A stretch of DNA of 64,000 bases from Pseudomarimonas salicorniae. Lineage in GTDB: Bacteria; Pseudomonadota; Gammaproteobacteria; Xanthomonadales; Xanthomonadaceae. Positions 57,357-64,000 of this stretch are shown in pieces. Numbering within the stretch: the stretch's first letter is position 1; each line of letters begins with the position of its first letter. Under the pieces are notes generated by a model. It searched no databases. It saw nothing but the letters and a program-made list of their open reading frames with translations, and had not been told where the DNA came from. The stretch is taken from assembly GCF_023156535.1 (NCBI RefSeq), contig NZ_JALNMH010000014.1, positions 1-64,000 on the forward strand, read 5' to 3'. Made by a program: the position numbers and the translations under genes.

Positions 57357-59741
57357 TCAGCGCAGCAGGTTGAGCACGTTCTGCGGCAGCTGGTTGGCCT
57401 GGGCGAGGATGGCCACGCCGGCCTGCTGCAGGATCTGGCCGCGGGTCAGCTCGGCGGTCTCCTGGGCGAAATCCGCGTCCAGGATGCGCGAGCGCGAGGC
57501 GGTCAGGTTCTCTGCGGTGGTCTGCAGGTTGTTGATGGTGCTCTCGAAGCGGTTCTGGATTGCGCCGAAGTCCGAGCGCAGGCCGCTGACCGAGGTCAGT
57601 GCCGCGTCGACCCGGATGATCACCTCGTCGGCGCCTTCGGGCGTCAGCACGTTGACCGCGCTCAGATTGCCCTGGGTCGGCTGGAAGGTGGTGCCCGCAA
57701 ATCCAAGGCCCGCCGGCGGAGGCGTGGTGGCCAGGGTGCCGCCCAGATTGAACTCGCGCGCCGAGCGCAGAAGCAGGGTGCCATTCGGATTGACGCTGGC
57801 GTACACGCCGCTGGCATTGTCGTTGATGGCGCGGGCAAGCGCCGCGGTATCCTCGAAGGTGCCGGAGATCTGGATCGGCGCCGAGGGCGGCACGGTGATG
57901 CTGAAGTCGCCCGGGGCGAGGGTGATCGTGCCGGCGCCGACGCCGGCGGTGCCCGTTGCGTCAACGATGCCTGCCGCCTGGGCGTTGGCATCGGTACCCG
58001 AAATGGTCACCGCGGGCGAGCCCAGGGTGTTGTTGGTGATGCTGAGCGTGCCGGCGTTGTTGGTGACCGTGTAGCCGCTCAGCTGCGACTGGATATCGGC
58101 AGCCAGGGCGTTGAAGTCGGGGTAATCCTGATCGAGCAGCACGGCGTTGCCGTCCACCTGGAAGCTGGCGTTGGTGGTCACCGTGCCCGAGACGTTGCCG
58201 AAGCCGGCTGCGGTCGCATTGGCGTTGGCACCGGTGATGGCCACCGGCGCCGAGCCGTCCAGCCGGACGATCTCGATGGTCGCGCTGTTGTTGACCACGG
58301 AGTAGACCGTGCCGGTGGGGTCGAGCTGGGCCTGGATGGCGGCGGCCACCGCGTTGAAATCGGCGTAGTTCTGGTCCAGCGTGATCGGCGTGCCGTCGAC
58401 GTTGAAGGTCGCGATCGTGGCCGGAGTGCCGGTGCCGCCCGGCGTGCCCGTCTGCTCGAACAGCCCGGCGTTGTTGGCGCCGAGGTTCGGATTGGTGATG
58501 ACCACCGGCCCGGTGCCCGGAGTGTTGTTGATGATCTCGAAGTTGGTACCGGCGGCATTGACCGTGTAGCTGTTGCCGGGGACCGCATTGAGCTGCGCCT
58601 GCAGCGCACTCGCCGCCGCCCCGAAGGAGCCATAGTTGCCGGTCAGGGTGACCGTCGTGCCGTCGACGTCGAAGGTCGCGCCGGTGCCGCCGGCTGTGCC
58701 GGGGCTGGCAGCCACGCCCGCGGTGATGGCGTTGGAATCGGGATTGGTGATGGCGACCGCATTGGCTGCGTTGCCGGCACTGTTGGTGAAGATCAGGCTG
58801 TTGGTGCCGGCATCGAACGAGGCCGTTGCGGTGCTGCCGGCGGCGACCAGCTGGTTGTTGACATCGGTGGCCAGGGCCGTGCCGCTGGCGTAGGTACCAG
58901 TCAGGGTGATGCCGACGTTCAGCGCACTGTCGTTGACGTCGAACTGGGCCAGCGCCCCGGTGCCAGAGAAATCGGCGGGGTAGCTGAGGGTCAGCGACTG
59001 CACGTTGGAGCCATTGAAGGCGCCGCTGAAGTCGCCGGCCTGCGGCCCAGCGCCGAGCACCGCCGCGGTGAGCTCACCGCCGGCGCCAAACAGCCGGTTC
59101 GAGACCGGCAGCGACAGGCTGCCGTCGGCCGAACCGGCGGTTCCGAACAGCAGGGTGGAAGGCGCAACATCGATGGTGCCGCCGGTAGCCGTGGCGCCCA
59201 GGGCGCCGGAGCTCGCTGAAGAGATCGCGCCGAGCGCGGTCAGCCGCATGCTCGACTCGAGGGTCAGGCTGATGGTCTCGCCGGCGTTGGCGCCGACCTG
59301 GAAGGTCGCGCTGCCGAAGCTGCCGTCAAGGATCTTCTGGCCGTTGAACGAGGTCTGCGCCGCGGTGCGGTCGATCTCGGCCAGCCGCTGCTGGACCTCG
59401 GCGTCCAGCGCGGCGCGGTCGGACGGGCTGTTGGTCGCGTTGCGCGACTGCACGGCCAGTTCGCGGATGCGCTGCAGGTTGTTGCCGACCTCGGCCAGAG
59501 CGCCTTCGGCCGTCTGCGACAGCGAGATGCCGTCATTGGCGTTGCGGATGGCGACGTTCAGGCCACGGATCTGGGTGGTGAAGCGTTCGGAAATCGCCAG
59601 GCCGGCGGCGTCGTCCTTCGCGCTGTTGATGCGAAGGCCCGAGGACAGGCGCTGCAGGGCAGTCGCCAGCTCAGCGCCGGACCGGCTCAGATTGCGCTGG
59701 GCATTGAGCGACGGGATGTTGGTGTTGATGACTTGTGCCAT
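57357..59741 (-). CDS. fliC: Large flagellin with tandem central repeats (FliC1)
   Basis: 794 aa; typical bacterial flagellins are about 300-550. Conserved D0/D1 ends: [20 protein letters not shown] and [17 protein letters not shown] at the start; [16 protein letters not shown] and [20 protein letters not shown] at the end. The middle holds four ~80-90-residue repeats at 263-352, 353-440, 441-523 and 524-604, each with an [AN]xFxVDGxx[VI]xLxxxY unit and a later ITN/ISG segment, of the flagellin hook-IN type. RBS GGAGAGG precedes the ATG. It is preceded by a sigma-54-type promoter and probably makes the surface-exposed part of the filament bulky. Confidence 0.96.
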   Translation of the reverse strand: MAQVINTNIPSLNAQRNLSRSGAELATALQRLSSGLRINSAKDDAAGLAISERFTTQIRGLNVAIRNANDGISLSQTAEGALAEVGNNLQRIRELAVQSRNATNSPSDRAALDAEVQQRLAEIDRTAAQTSFNGQKILDGSFGSATFQVGANAGETISLTLESSMRLTALGAISSASSGALGATATGGTIDVAPSTLLFGTAGSADGSLSLPVSNRLFGAGGELTAAVLGAGPQAGDFSGAFNGSNVQSLTLSYPADFSGTGALAQFDVNDSALNVGITLTGTYASGTALATDVNNQLVAAGSTATASFDAGTNSLIFTNSAGNAANAVAITNPDSNAITAGVAASPGTAGGTGATFDVDGTTVTLTGNYGSFGAAASALQAQLNAVPGNSYTVNAAGTNFEIINNTPGTGPVVITNPNLGANNAGLFEQTGTPGGTGTPATIATFNVDGTPITLDQNYADFNAVAAAIQAQLDPTGTVYSVVNNSATIEIVRLDGSAPVAITGANANATAAGFGNVSGTVTTNASFQVDGNAVLLDQDYPDFNALAADIQSQLSGYTVTNNAGTLSITNNTLGSPAVTISGTDANAQAAGIVDATGTAGVGAGTITLAPGDFSITVPPSAPIQISGTFEDTAALARAINDNASGVYASVNPNGTLLLRSAREFNLGGTLATTPPPAGLGFAGTTFQPTQGNLSAVNVLTPEGADEVIIRVDAALTSVSGLRSDFGAIQNRFESTINNLQTTAENLTASRSRILDADFAQETAELTRGQILQQAGVAILAQANQLPQNVLNLLR
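57930..58955 (-). repeat. Four in-frame ~250-bp repeats in fliC1
   Basis: Encodes the four surface-domain units described for fliC1. The first unit is the most divergent; units 2 to 4 share FDVDG/FNVDG/FQVDG, NY/DY and a final A-AG-x-[VF] region. They extend the outward domains D2/D3. Confidence 0.8.
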
Positions 59742-59843
59742 GGGGGCCTCTCCTCGGTGTCGGGTGCCGGTCGCGGATCGACTCCCGCCGGCGTCCCGGA
59801 TGACAGCTGTGCGCGCCGTGCATACGTGGACGGTGCTGCCCTA

Positions 59844-59859
59844 GCGAGAAGCGTGCCAA
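59844..59859 (-). promoter_or_regulatory. Sigma-54 promoter upstream of fliC1
   Basis: On the minus strand TTGGCACGCTTCTCGC: exact -24 TTGGCACG, -12 TCGC with one change from TTGC, and correct 10-base spacing between GG and GC. It lies about 100 bases before the fliC1 start. I see no sigma-28 site for this flagellin. Confidence 0.68.
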
Positions 59860-60159
59860 GCGTTGTCCGGGCGGCTGGTCCGGCGTCGAGACGGCTTGCC
59901 GTCGGCGGAGAGAACGAGGTTCGTGGCCATTCAAGGCATTGAAAATATTGTGCTATTTCACCATCCGGCGGAACGGCATGTGGTTGAGTTCGTGCCGCCG
60001 CTGCGCGCTTTCCGTGGGGCGGTTGACGGCCGGTGTCAAACCTTTGGCGCTGTCGCGCTCGTCGCCCGGAAACCGTCCGACGGGGCGCTCAGGCAGGGGC
60101 ATGGGCAGATGACAGGCAACGCGAGTCTCAAGCGGATAGCGCAATCCGGGCGCATCCTT
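59860..60159. other. Gene-free stretch between the fliC1 promoter and the inverted-repeat element
   Basis: No convincing gene or RNA is seen. A plus-strand reading frame covers it but runs on through the inverted repeats and has no recognisable domain. A FleQ enhancer site may lie here, but I cannot identify one. Confidence 0.4.
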
Positions 60160-60865
60160 GCCGTTCGCCCTGGCCGGCGAATGGGGCCTTTGTTCTGGAT
60201 CCAGAGCCGGATCAAGATCAACATCAAGGGCGTTTCGAACCGTCCTTCGGCCGGCCCGAGTCACTTCTCTTTGCGTGCCCAAAGAGAAGTAACCAAGAGA
60301 AAGGGCACCCCGGTCAGGCGCCTTCCGGGCTTCCTGCCCTCCAGGTACGCGGTCGGGTTCCGGGGTTTTTCGACAGCACGTCCTTGTACTGGCGAAAAAC
60401 ACGCGCGCATCGTGCGCGCGTCCCTGCGGGCTGATCCTCCACCCGCCCGCCGCCAGACAGGGGCCCCGTTGATCGGCCATCCTGGCCGCACAGCCTGTGC
60501 ACCGACGGGGCAGGGCTTTTCAGGCGGCGTGTCGCGGAACTTGGCCCTTGAATCTCGAAAACCTCATTGCGCGTGGGTCCCGTGTGCAGCGCCGAGTAGC
60601 GCAGGAAGCCGGCGGGGAAAGGCGTGGATGTTTGAGCGCAGGGATGCGCGAGTTCACGCCGGCCGCCGGGTTCCGAGCAACGCAGGGAACCGGCATTGCG
60701 CAGCAATGACGGCGCGGAAGTCGGGTCGGCTTCTCTTTGGTTACTTTCTCTTGCCGATCAAGAGAAAGTGACTCGGGCCGACCGCAGGTCGGTCTGAAAG
60801 CTCTTGATCCTGTTCTTGATCTGGCTTCGCCCGAAAGGCCCGATTCGCCGGCCAGGGCGAACGGC
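60160..60865. repeat. 706-bp intergenic element bounded by ~140-bp inverted repeats
   Basis: Left arm 60160-60300 and right arm 60730-60865 are imperfect inverted copies: both contain GCCGTTCGCCCTGGCCGGCG and GGCCCGAGTCACTT (right arm as its complement) and an inner hairpin such as ACTTTCTCTTG...AAGAGAAAGT. The core (60301-60729) holds no transposase and no protein with domain support. Elements with this TTCTCTTTGGTTACTTTCTCTT look recur in Xanthomonadales genomes; identity with a named family is inference. Confidence 0.7.
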
Positions 60866-60914
60866 AAATTTGCGCCCGAACCACGCGTTCGCAGGCGACG
60901 CCGGCGAACCGCCG

Positions 60915-61208
60915 CTACTTCCGGTAGGCCTGCACGCCGCGTTTCGAGGCGCCGAGTTGGGACAGCTCGGCGGCGGCCTCGTCACGAGAGCCGCGCATCA
61001 GGCTGGCGAGCTGCTCTTGCCGGCCGATCAGCTCTCGAAGCGTCTCGGCGGTCCAGGCGTCCGCGGGCACGGCCCGCAGGCTGCGGTCGTGCTCGGCCAT
61101 CAGCGTTTCGGCGTCCTCCCAGCGCTCCTCACGGCAGGCCGCCTCGATCAGTTCGAGGCGCTGCAAGAGGGGGGCGGGGTCAGCCGCGGCGGGGCTCGTC
61201 GGCGCCAT
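60915..61208 (-). CDS. fliT: Flagellar chaperone FliT-like protein
   Basis: 97 aa. A short helical protein (LLQRLELIEAACREERWEDAETLMAEHDRSL, then LSQLGASKRGVQAYRK) of the FliT type, which escorts FliD to the export apparatus. The end GVQAYRK matches FliT tails in xanthomonads. Overlaps fliS2 by 29 bp. Assignment is supported by context; the sequence is short and poorly conserved. Confidence 0.72.
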   Translation of the reverse strand: MAPTSPAAADPAPLLQRLELIEAACREERWEDAETLMAEHDRSLRAVPADAWTAETLRELIGRQEQLASLMRGSRDEAAAELSQLGASKRGVQAYRK

Positions 61209-61602
61209 CGGCCGGGGCGGTGGGCACCGAGATCTGCTGGAAGGCCTCGCGGATCGGCGTCAGCAGGCGGATCACCGACTGCAGTTTGGCGACGTCATTG
61301 CCCGCATTGGCCTGGACCAGCTGAGCCTCGGCGGTGGTGTACACCGAGGACAGCTGCTCGGCGATGGCGCCTCCGCTCTCGAAGTCCAGCGAGGCCTGCA
61401 GGGCCTCGAGGATGGTCAGCACGGAATCGATGGTGCGCAGCTTTTCGGCCATCTGGCCGTTCTGGATCTGCGACTCGGCGACTTTCAGACGGTCGATGAT
61501 GCCGCCAAGCAGGAGGGCGAGCTTGCGCTCGGGCGGCAGCTCGACACCGCTGTGGATGGCGGCGGATCGGTAGGCGTCTGCGCTTCCGCGCGGCGGATAC
61601 AT
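61180..61602 (-). CDS. fliS: Flagellar export chaperone FliS (FliS2, canonical)
   Basis: 140 aa. Standard FliS helices: LALLLGGIIDRLKVAESQI, LEALQASLDFESGGAIAEQL and LSSVYTTAEAQLVQANAGND. N-terminal AYRSAAIHSGVE keeps the conserved Tyr. ATG at 61602; AGGA lies upstream. Probably the chaperone for the second flagellin. Confidence 0.9.
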   Translation of the reverse strand: MYPPRGSADAYRSAAIHSGVELPPERKLALLLGGIIDRLKVAESQIQNGQMAEKLRTIDSVLTILEALQASLDFESGGAIAEQLSSVYTTAEAQLVQANAGNDVAKLQSVIRLLTPIREAFQQISVPTAPADGADEPRRG

Positions 61603-61642
61603 CGTCTCTGCTTCCTGCTTCCTGCTTCGTGTCTTGACCAGC

Positions 61643-63028
61643 TTACCCGTTCGAGGGTGCCAATGCGCTGAGCTGCTGGGCGAGGAACTGGCTGGTGTTG
61701 TTGAGCTGCGCCACGAGGCTATCCAGGGCAATGAACTGCTTGCGGTAGCGCTCCTCGACCCCAAGCAAGCGCCGTTCCAACGCGTCGCGGTCGCTGCTGA
61801 CATCGCTCAGCGCGCGCTGCAGGGAGTCGCTGCGCAGGGTCAGGATGCCCTGCGGGCCGATCACCGAGTCCAGATAGCTGGAAAAGCCCGAGGTCAGCGC
61901 GGCGTTCTCTCCCGAATAGATCGAGATCAGCGCGTCGGGATTGGCCGCCAGGCTGGCGCTGAAGGTGCTGGCATTGAACGTCAGAGAACCGTCGACCGCG
62001 GTATCGATGCCGAGGTCGACACCCGCCGCCGAGGCGGCCCGGAAGGCGTCGCTGATGAAGTTGCGCAGCTGGCTGCCGGCGCTGCGGACGAAGGCATCGC
62101 CGTTGAGCGCCTGGGCGGTGTTGTTGTCCGGGTCGTAGGCCGAGACCTTGCGCAGGGTGCCAAGCGCCGCGTTGTAGGCCGTGACGAAGCCCTGCACCGC
62201 GGCTTGCGCGCCGCTGCGGTCCTCGCTGACCGACAGGCTGAAGCTCTGCCCGACCTCGGCCTTGCGCAGGGTCAGCTCCAGCCCATCGATGACGTCTTCG
62301 ATCACATTGCGGGATGCCGTGCGCTGCACGCCATCGACAAAGAACACGGCATCCGCGGCGGCGGTCTGTTCGGTGAGGGTGCCGGGCGCCGGCGCATCCG
62401 GGTCGAAGGTAAAGGCGCTCAGCGAGCTTCCGCCGGCGGTCTGCTCGATCGATATTTCGCCTTCCGAGCCGAGGCTGCCCGAGGTCAGGCTCAGGCTGAA
62501 GCCGTCATCGCCGCGGACCACCGCGGCCTGGACCTTGCCCGATGCGGCGCTGTTGATCGCCGAAGCGAGGGCATAGATATCGCTGTTCGACTCGCTGACC
62601 ACAACGTCGAAGCTTTCGCCATCGACCGTGAACGACAGCGTGCCGGTGCCGAGCGCGGTGTCGGCCGCGGTCACCACGGTTGGGTCGGACTGCAGCTTCT
62701 GCGCGGTGGCCAGCGACTGGATCTCGATGGTGTATGAGCCCAGCGCCGGCGTCTGGCCGCTGCGGATCGTGGCGGTCAGTCGTTCGGCGTCTCCCGAGCT
62801 GACCTTGCGCGCCTCGAAGGCGGTCCCGGCGCGGAGCTTGTCGACGGCGGTCTGCAGGGTCGCGAAGGCCGAATTGACCTGACCGACGGCCGAGATCTGC
62901 GCCTTGGTGCGTGCCTCGCGGCGATTCAGGGCGGCCGAGGGGGCAGCGCGTTCTGCATCGACCAGCTGTTTGACCAGGTTGCCGATGTCCAGGCCCGAGC
63001 CCAGGCCCACATTGGTGACAAGCGCCAT
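61643..63028 (-). CDS. fliD: Flagellar filament cap protein FliD (FliD2)
   Basis: 461 aa. Same domain order as FliD1: NVGLGSGLDIGNLVKQLVDAE, GSYTIEIQSLATAQKL, SFTVDGESFDVVVSESN. Strongly conserved with FliD1 over the first ~340 residues and less so near the C-terminus (residues ~370-460), where the two caps could fit different flagellins. Confidence 0.95.
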   Translation of the reverse strand: MALVTNVGLGSGLDIGNLVKQLVDAERAAPSAALNRREARTKAQISAVGQVNSAFATLQTAVDKLRAGTAFEARKVSSGDAERLTATIRSGQTPALGSYTIEIQSLATAQKLQSDPTVVTAADTALGTGTLSFTVDGESFDVVVSESNSDIYALASAINSAASGKVQAAVVRGDDGFSLSLTSGSLGSEGEISIEQTAGGSSLSAFTFDPDAPAPGTLTEQTAAADAVFFVDGVQRTASRNVIEDVIDGLELTLRKAEVGQSFSLSVSEDRSGAQAAVQGFVTAYNAALGTLRKVSAYDPDNNTAQALNGDAFVRSAGSQLRNFISDAFRAASAAGVDLGIDTAVDGSLTFNASTFSASLAANPDALISIYSGENAALTSGFSSYLDSVIGPQGILTLRSDSLQRALSDVSSDRDALERRLLGVEERYRKQFIALDSLVAQLNNTSQFLAQQLSALAPSNG

Positions 63029-63107
63029 GGCGTCCTCCCGTCAGGGCTTTTCGATGGTAACGCGGGTGGAACAGCCGTCCGTGGCTGCCACCTGAAGCGG
63101 GTTGCGA

Positions 63108-63377
63108 TCAGGCCTGCCGATCGCGTGAATCAAGAGCGTCGCGAGCGAGCTGCAGGGCCTCTTCGCGCGGAATCTGCCTGACCACCTCGCCGCTCTGCAC
63201 GTCGAGGACCTGGACCACCACGCGACCGACATCGCTGTCGACCCTGAAGCGCAGCTGGGTGCCCGCCGTGGCGTTGTCCAGGAACCGCTGCAGCGAGCGC
63301 GCATCCGGCAGGCTGCCGGAGCCGGGCGTGCCGTAGGCCGGCGTCGCCGTGGAAATCGGAGGAATGCCTGATGCCAT
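63108..63377 (-). CDS. flaG: FlaG family protein
   Basis: 89 aa. FlaG domain (LRFRVDSDVGRVVVQVLDVQSGEVVRQIPREEALQLARDA) near the C-terminus, after a Gly/Pro-rich start. FlaG affects filament length and usually sits between flagellin and fliD. AGAGGG is upstream of the ATG. Confidence 0.9.
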   Translation of the reverse strand: MASGIPPISTATPAYGTPGSGSLPDARSLQRFLDNATAGTQLRFRVDSDVGRVVVQVLDVQSGEVVRQIPREEALQLARDALDSRDRQA

Positions 63378-63398
63378 GACATGACCCTCTTGCGATAA

Positions 63399-63428
63399 AG
63401 CCGGCCCGGGCTTGCGCCCAGGCCGGCT
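63399..63428 (-). terminator. Rho-independent-type terminator after fliC2
   Basis: AGCCGGCC (63399-63406) pairs with GGCCGGCT (63421-63428); inside, GGGC and GCCC extend the stem around a TTGC loop. On the minus strand the stem ends in TTTATCG. It lies between the flagellin stop and flaG and should end or reduce fliC2 transcripts. Confidence 0.7.
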
Positions 63429-63455
63429 GCGTTACTGCCTTGCGTTGGCGAGAGC

Positions 63456-64000
63456 TTAGCGGAGCAGGCTCAGCACGTTCTGCGGCAGCTGGTTGGCCTG
63501 GGCCAGGATCGCCACGCCGGCCTGCTGCAGGATCTGCGCGCGGGTCAGGTTGGCGGTCTCGGCGGCGAAGTCGGCATCCAGGATGCGCGACCGGGAAGCG
63601 GCCAGGTTCTCCGAGGTGATCTGCAGGTTGCTGATGGTCGACTCGAAGCGGTTCTGCACCGCACCGAAGTCGCTGCGCAGCGAGCTGACCGACTGCAGGG
63701 CCGAGTCGATGCGGACGATCGCCTCGTCGGCAGCCGAGGTGGTCAGCACATTGACCTCGTTCAGCGAGCCGTTGCTGGTGGTCACCTCGCTGGTGCTGAA
63801 GCCGAAGCCGGTCGCGTCCGAGCCGCCGACGGTGAAGGCCAGGGCCGACTGCAGCTGCAGCTTGCCATCGGTGGTCGCCGAGGCGAACACGCCATTGGCG
63901 TTGGAGTTGATGGAGTTGGCGAGCTCCTGGACGCTGGCGAAGGTGCCACTGAAGGAGCTGGTCTTGCCGGTGCCGTCGAGCAGGGTCAGGTTGGTCACCG
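63456..64000 (-). CDS. fliC: Second flagellin, C-terminal part (FliC2, cut by window edge)
   Basis: At least 180 aa, open at the window edge; the true start lies beyond position 64000. Seen: a surface-domain end (FSGTFASVQELANSINSNAN) and the conserved D1/D0 end [16 protein letters not shown] and [20 protein letters not shown]. The last ~90 residues are very close to FliC1, the part before them much less so. Ends in a canonical stop codon. Confidence 0.96.
   Translation of the reverse strand, partial: VTNLTLLDGTGKTSSFSGTFASVQELANSINSNANGVFASATTDGKLQLQSALAFTVGGSDATGFGFSTSEVTTSNGSLNEVNVLTTSAADEAIVRIDSALQSVSSLRSDFGAVQNRFESTISNLQITSENLAASRSRILDADFAAETANLTRAQILQQAGVAILAQANQLPQNVLSLLR

Noticed and set aside
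59863-60771. A long plus-strand reading frame across the fliC1-fliT gap
   Set aside because: It spans both inverted-repeat arms, has no recognisable domain, is very rich in Arg/Pro as expected of a random frame in GC-rich DNA, and would run against the flagellin promoter.

Overview
This is about 64 kb of GC-rich chromosomal DNA from a motile, polarly flagellated-type gammaproteobacterium. The gene order (fleQ, fliEFGHIJK, fliLMNOPQR, flhBAF, fleN, fliA, then che, motCD, parC, parP) is the Pseudomonas/Xanthomonas type. GTAG-type REP doublets and a FlaG/FliT-containing flagellin module point, as an inference, to the order Lysobacterales (Xanthomonadales) or a close relative. I see no tRNA, rRNA, CRISPR array, transposase or phage gene.

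Layout. (1) 1-365: composite of REP-like palindromes. (2) 366-8402, minus strand: an arsenosugar-type cluster read as araC-like regulator, VTT/disulfide-reductase fusion, DUF547 protein, arsM, two arsenosugar-family glycosyltransferases, a sterol-desaturase-like hydroxylase and arsS. (3) 8501-15614, plus strand: maf, rng, yhdP, tadA, orn. (4) 15633-16112: a second copy of the REP composite in opposite orientation, so blocks 2 and 3 lie between inverted repeats. (5) 16113-36204, minus strand: a chemotaxis super-cluster with three MCPs, two CheA, two CheY, two CheW, CheZ, CheR, CheD, CheB, a STAS protein, the MotC/MotD stator and the ParC/ParP polar array-localisation pair, plus two tandem small secreted OB-fold-like proteins. 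(6) 36227-53043, minus strand: FliA, FleN, FlhF, the export apparatus, C-ring, rod/MS-ring and FliE. (7) 53212-59741, minus strand: FleQ, a PilZ-like protein, FliS, FliD and a large flagellin. (8) 59742-60914: promoter and a 706-bp inverted-repeat-bounded intergenic element. (9) 60915-64000, minus strand: a second flagellin module (FliT, FliS, FliD, FlaG and the C-terminal part of a second flagellin cut by the window edge).

How it works together. FleQ with sigma-54 should drive the early/middle genes (a good -24/-12 element precedes fliE and another precedes fliC1). FliA (sigma-28) should drive late genes (a perfect TAAA-N15-GCCGATAA site precedes one MCP and overlaps the cheB stop codon). 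FlhF and FleN set flagellar place and number; ParC and ParP should place chemoreceptor arrays at the same pole.

Most interesting points: ParP carries four tandem acidic repeats that resemble the CheY-binding N-terminal peptide of FliM in the same cluster; the arsenosugar cluster includes a membrane hydroxylase that suggests a lipid end product; two secreted OB-fold paralogues sit inside the chemotaxis operon; CheD and one MCP share an identical VELF C-terminus; and there are two complete, diverged flagellin/FliD/FliS modules.
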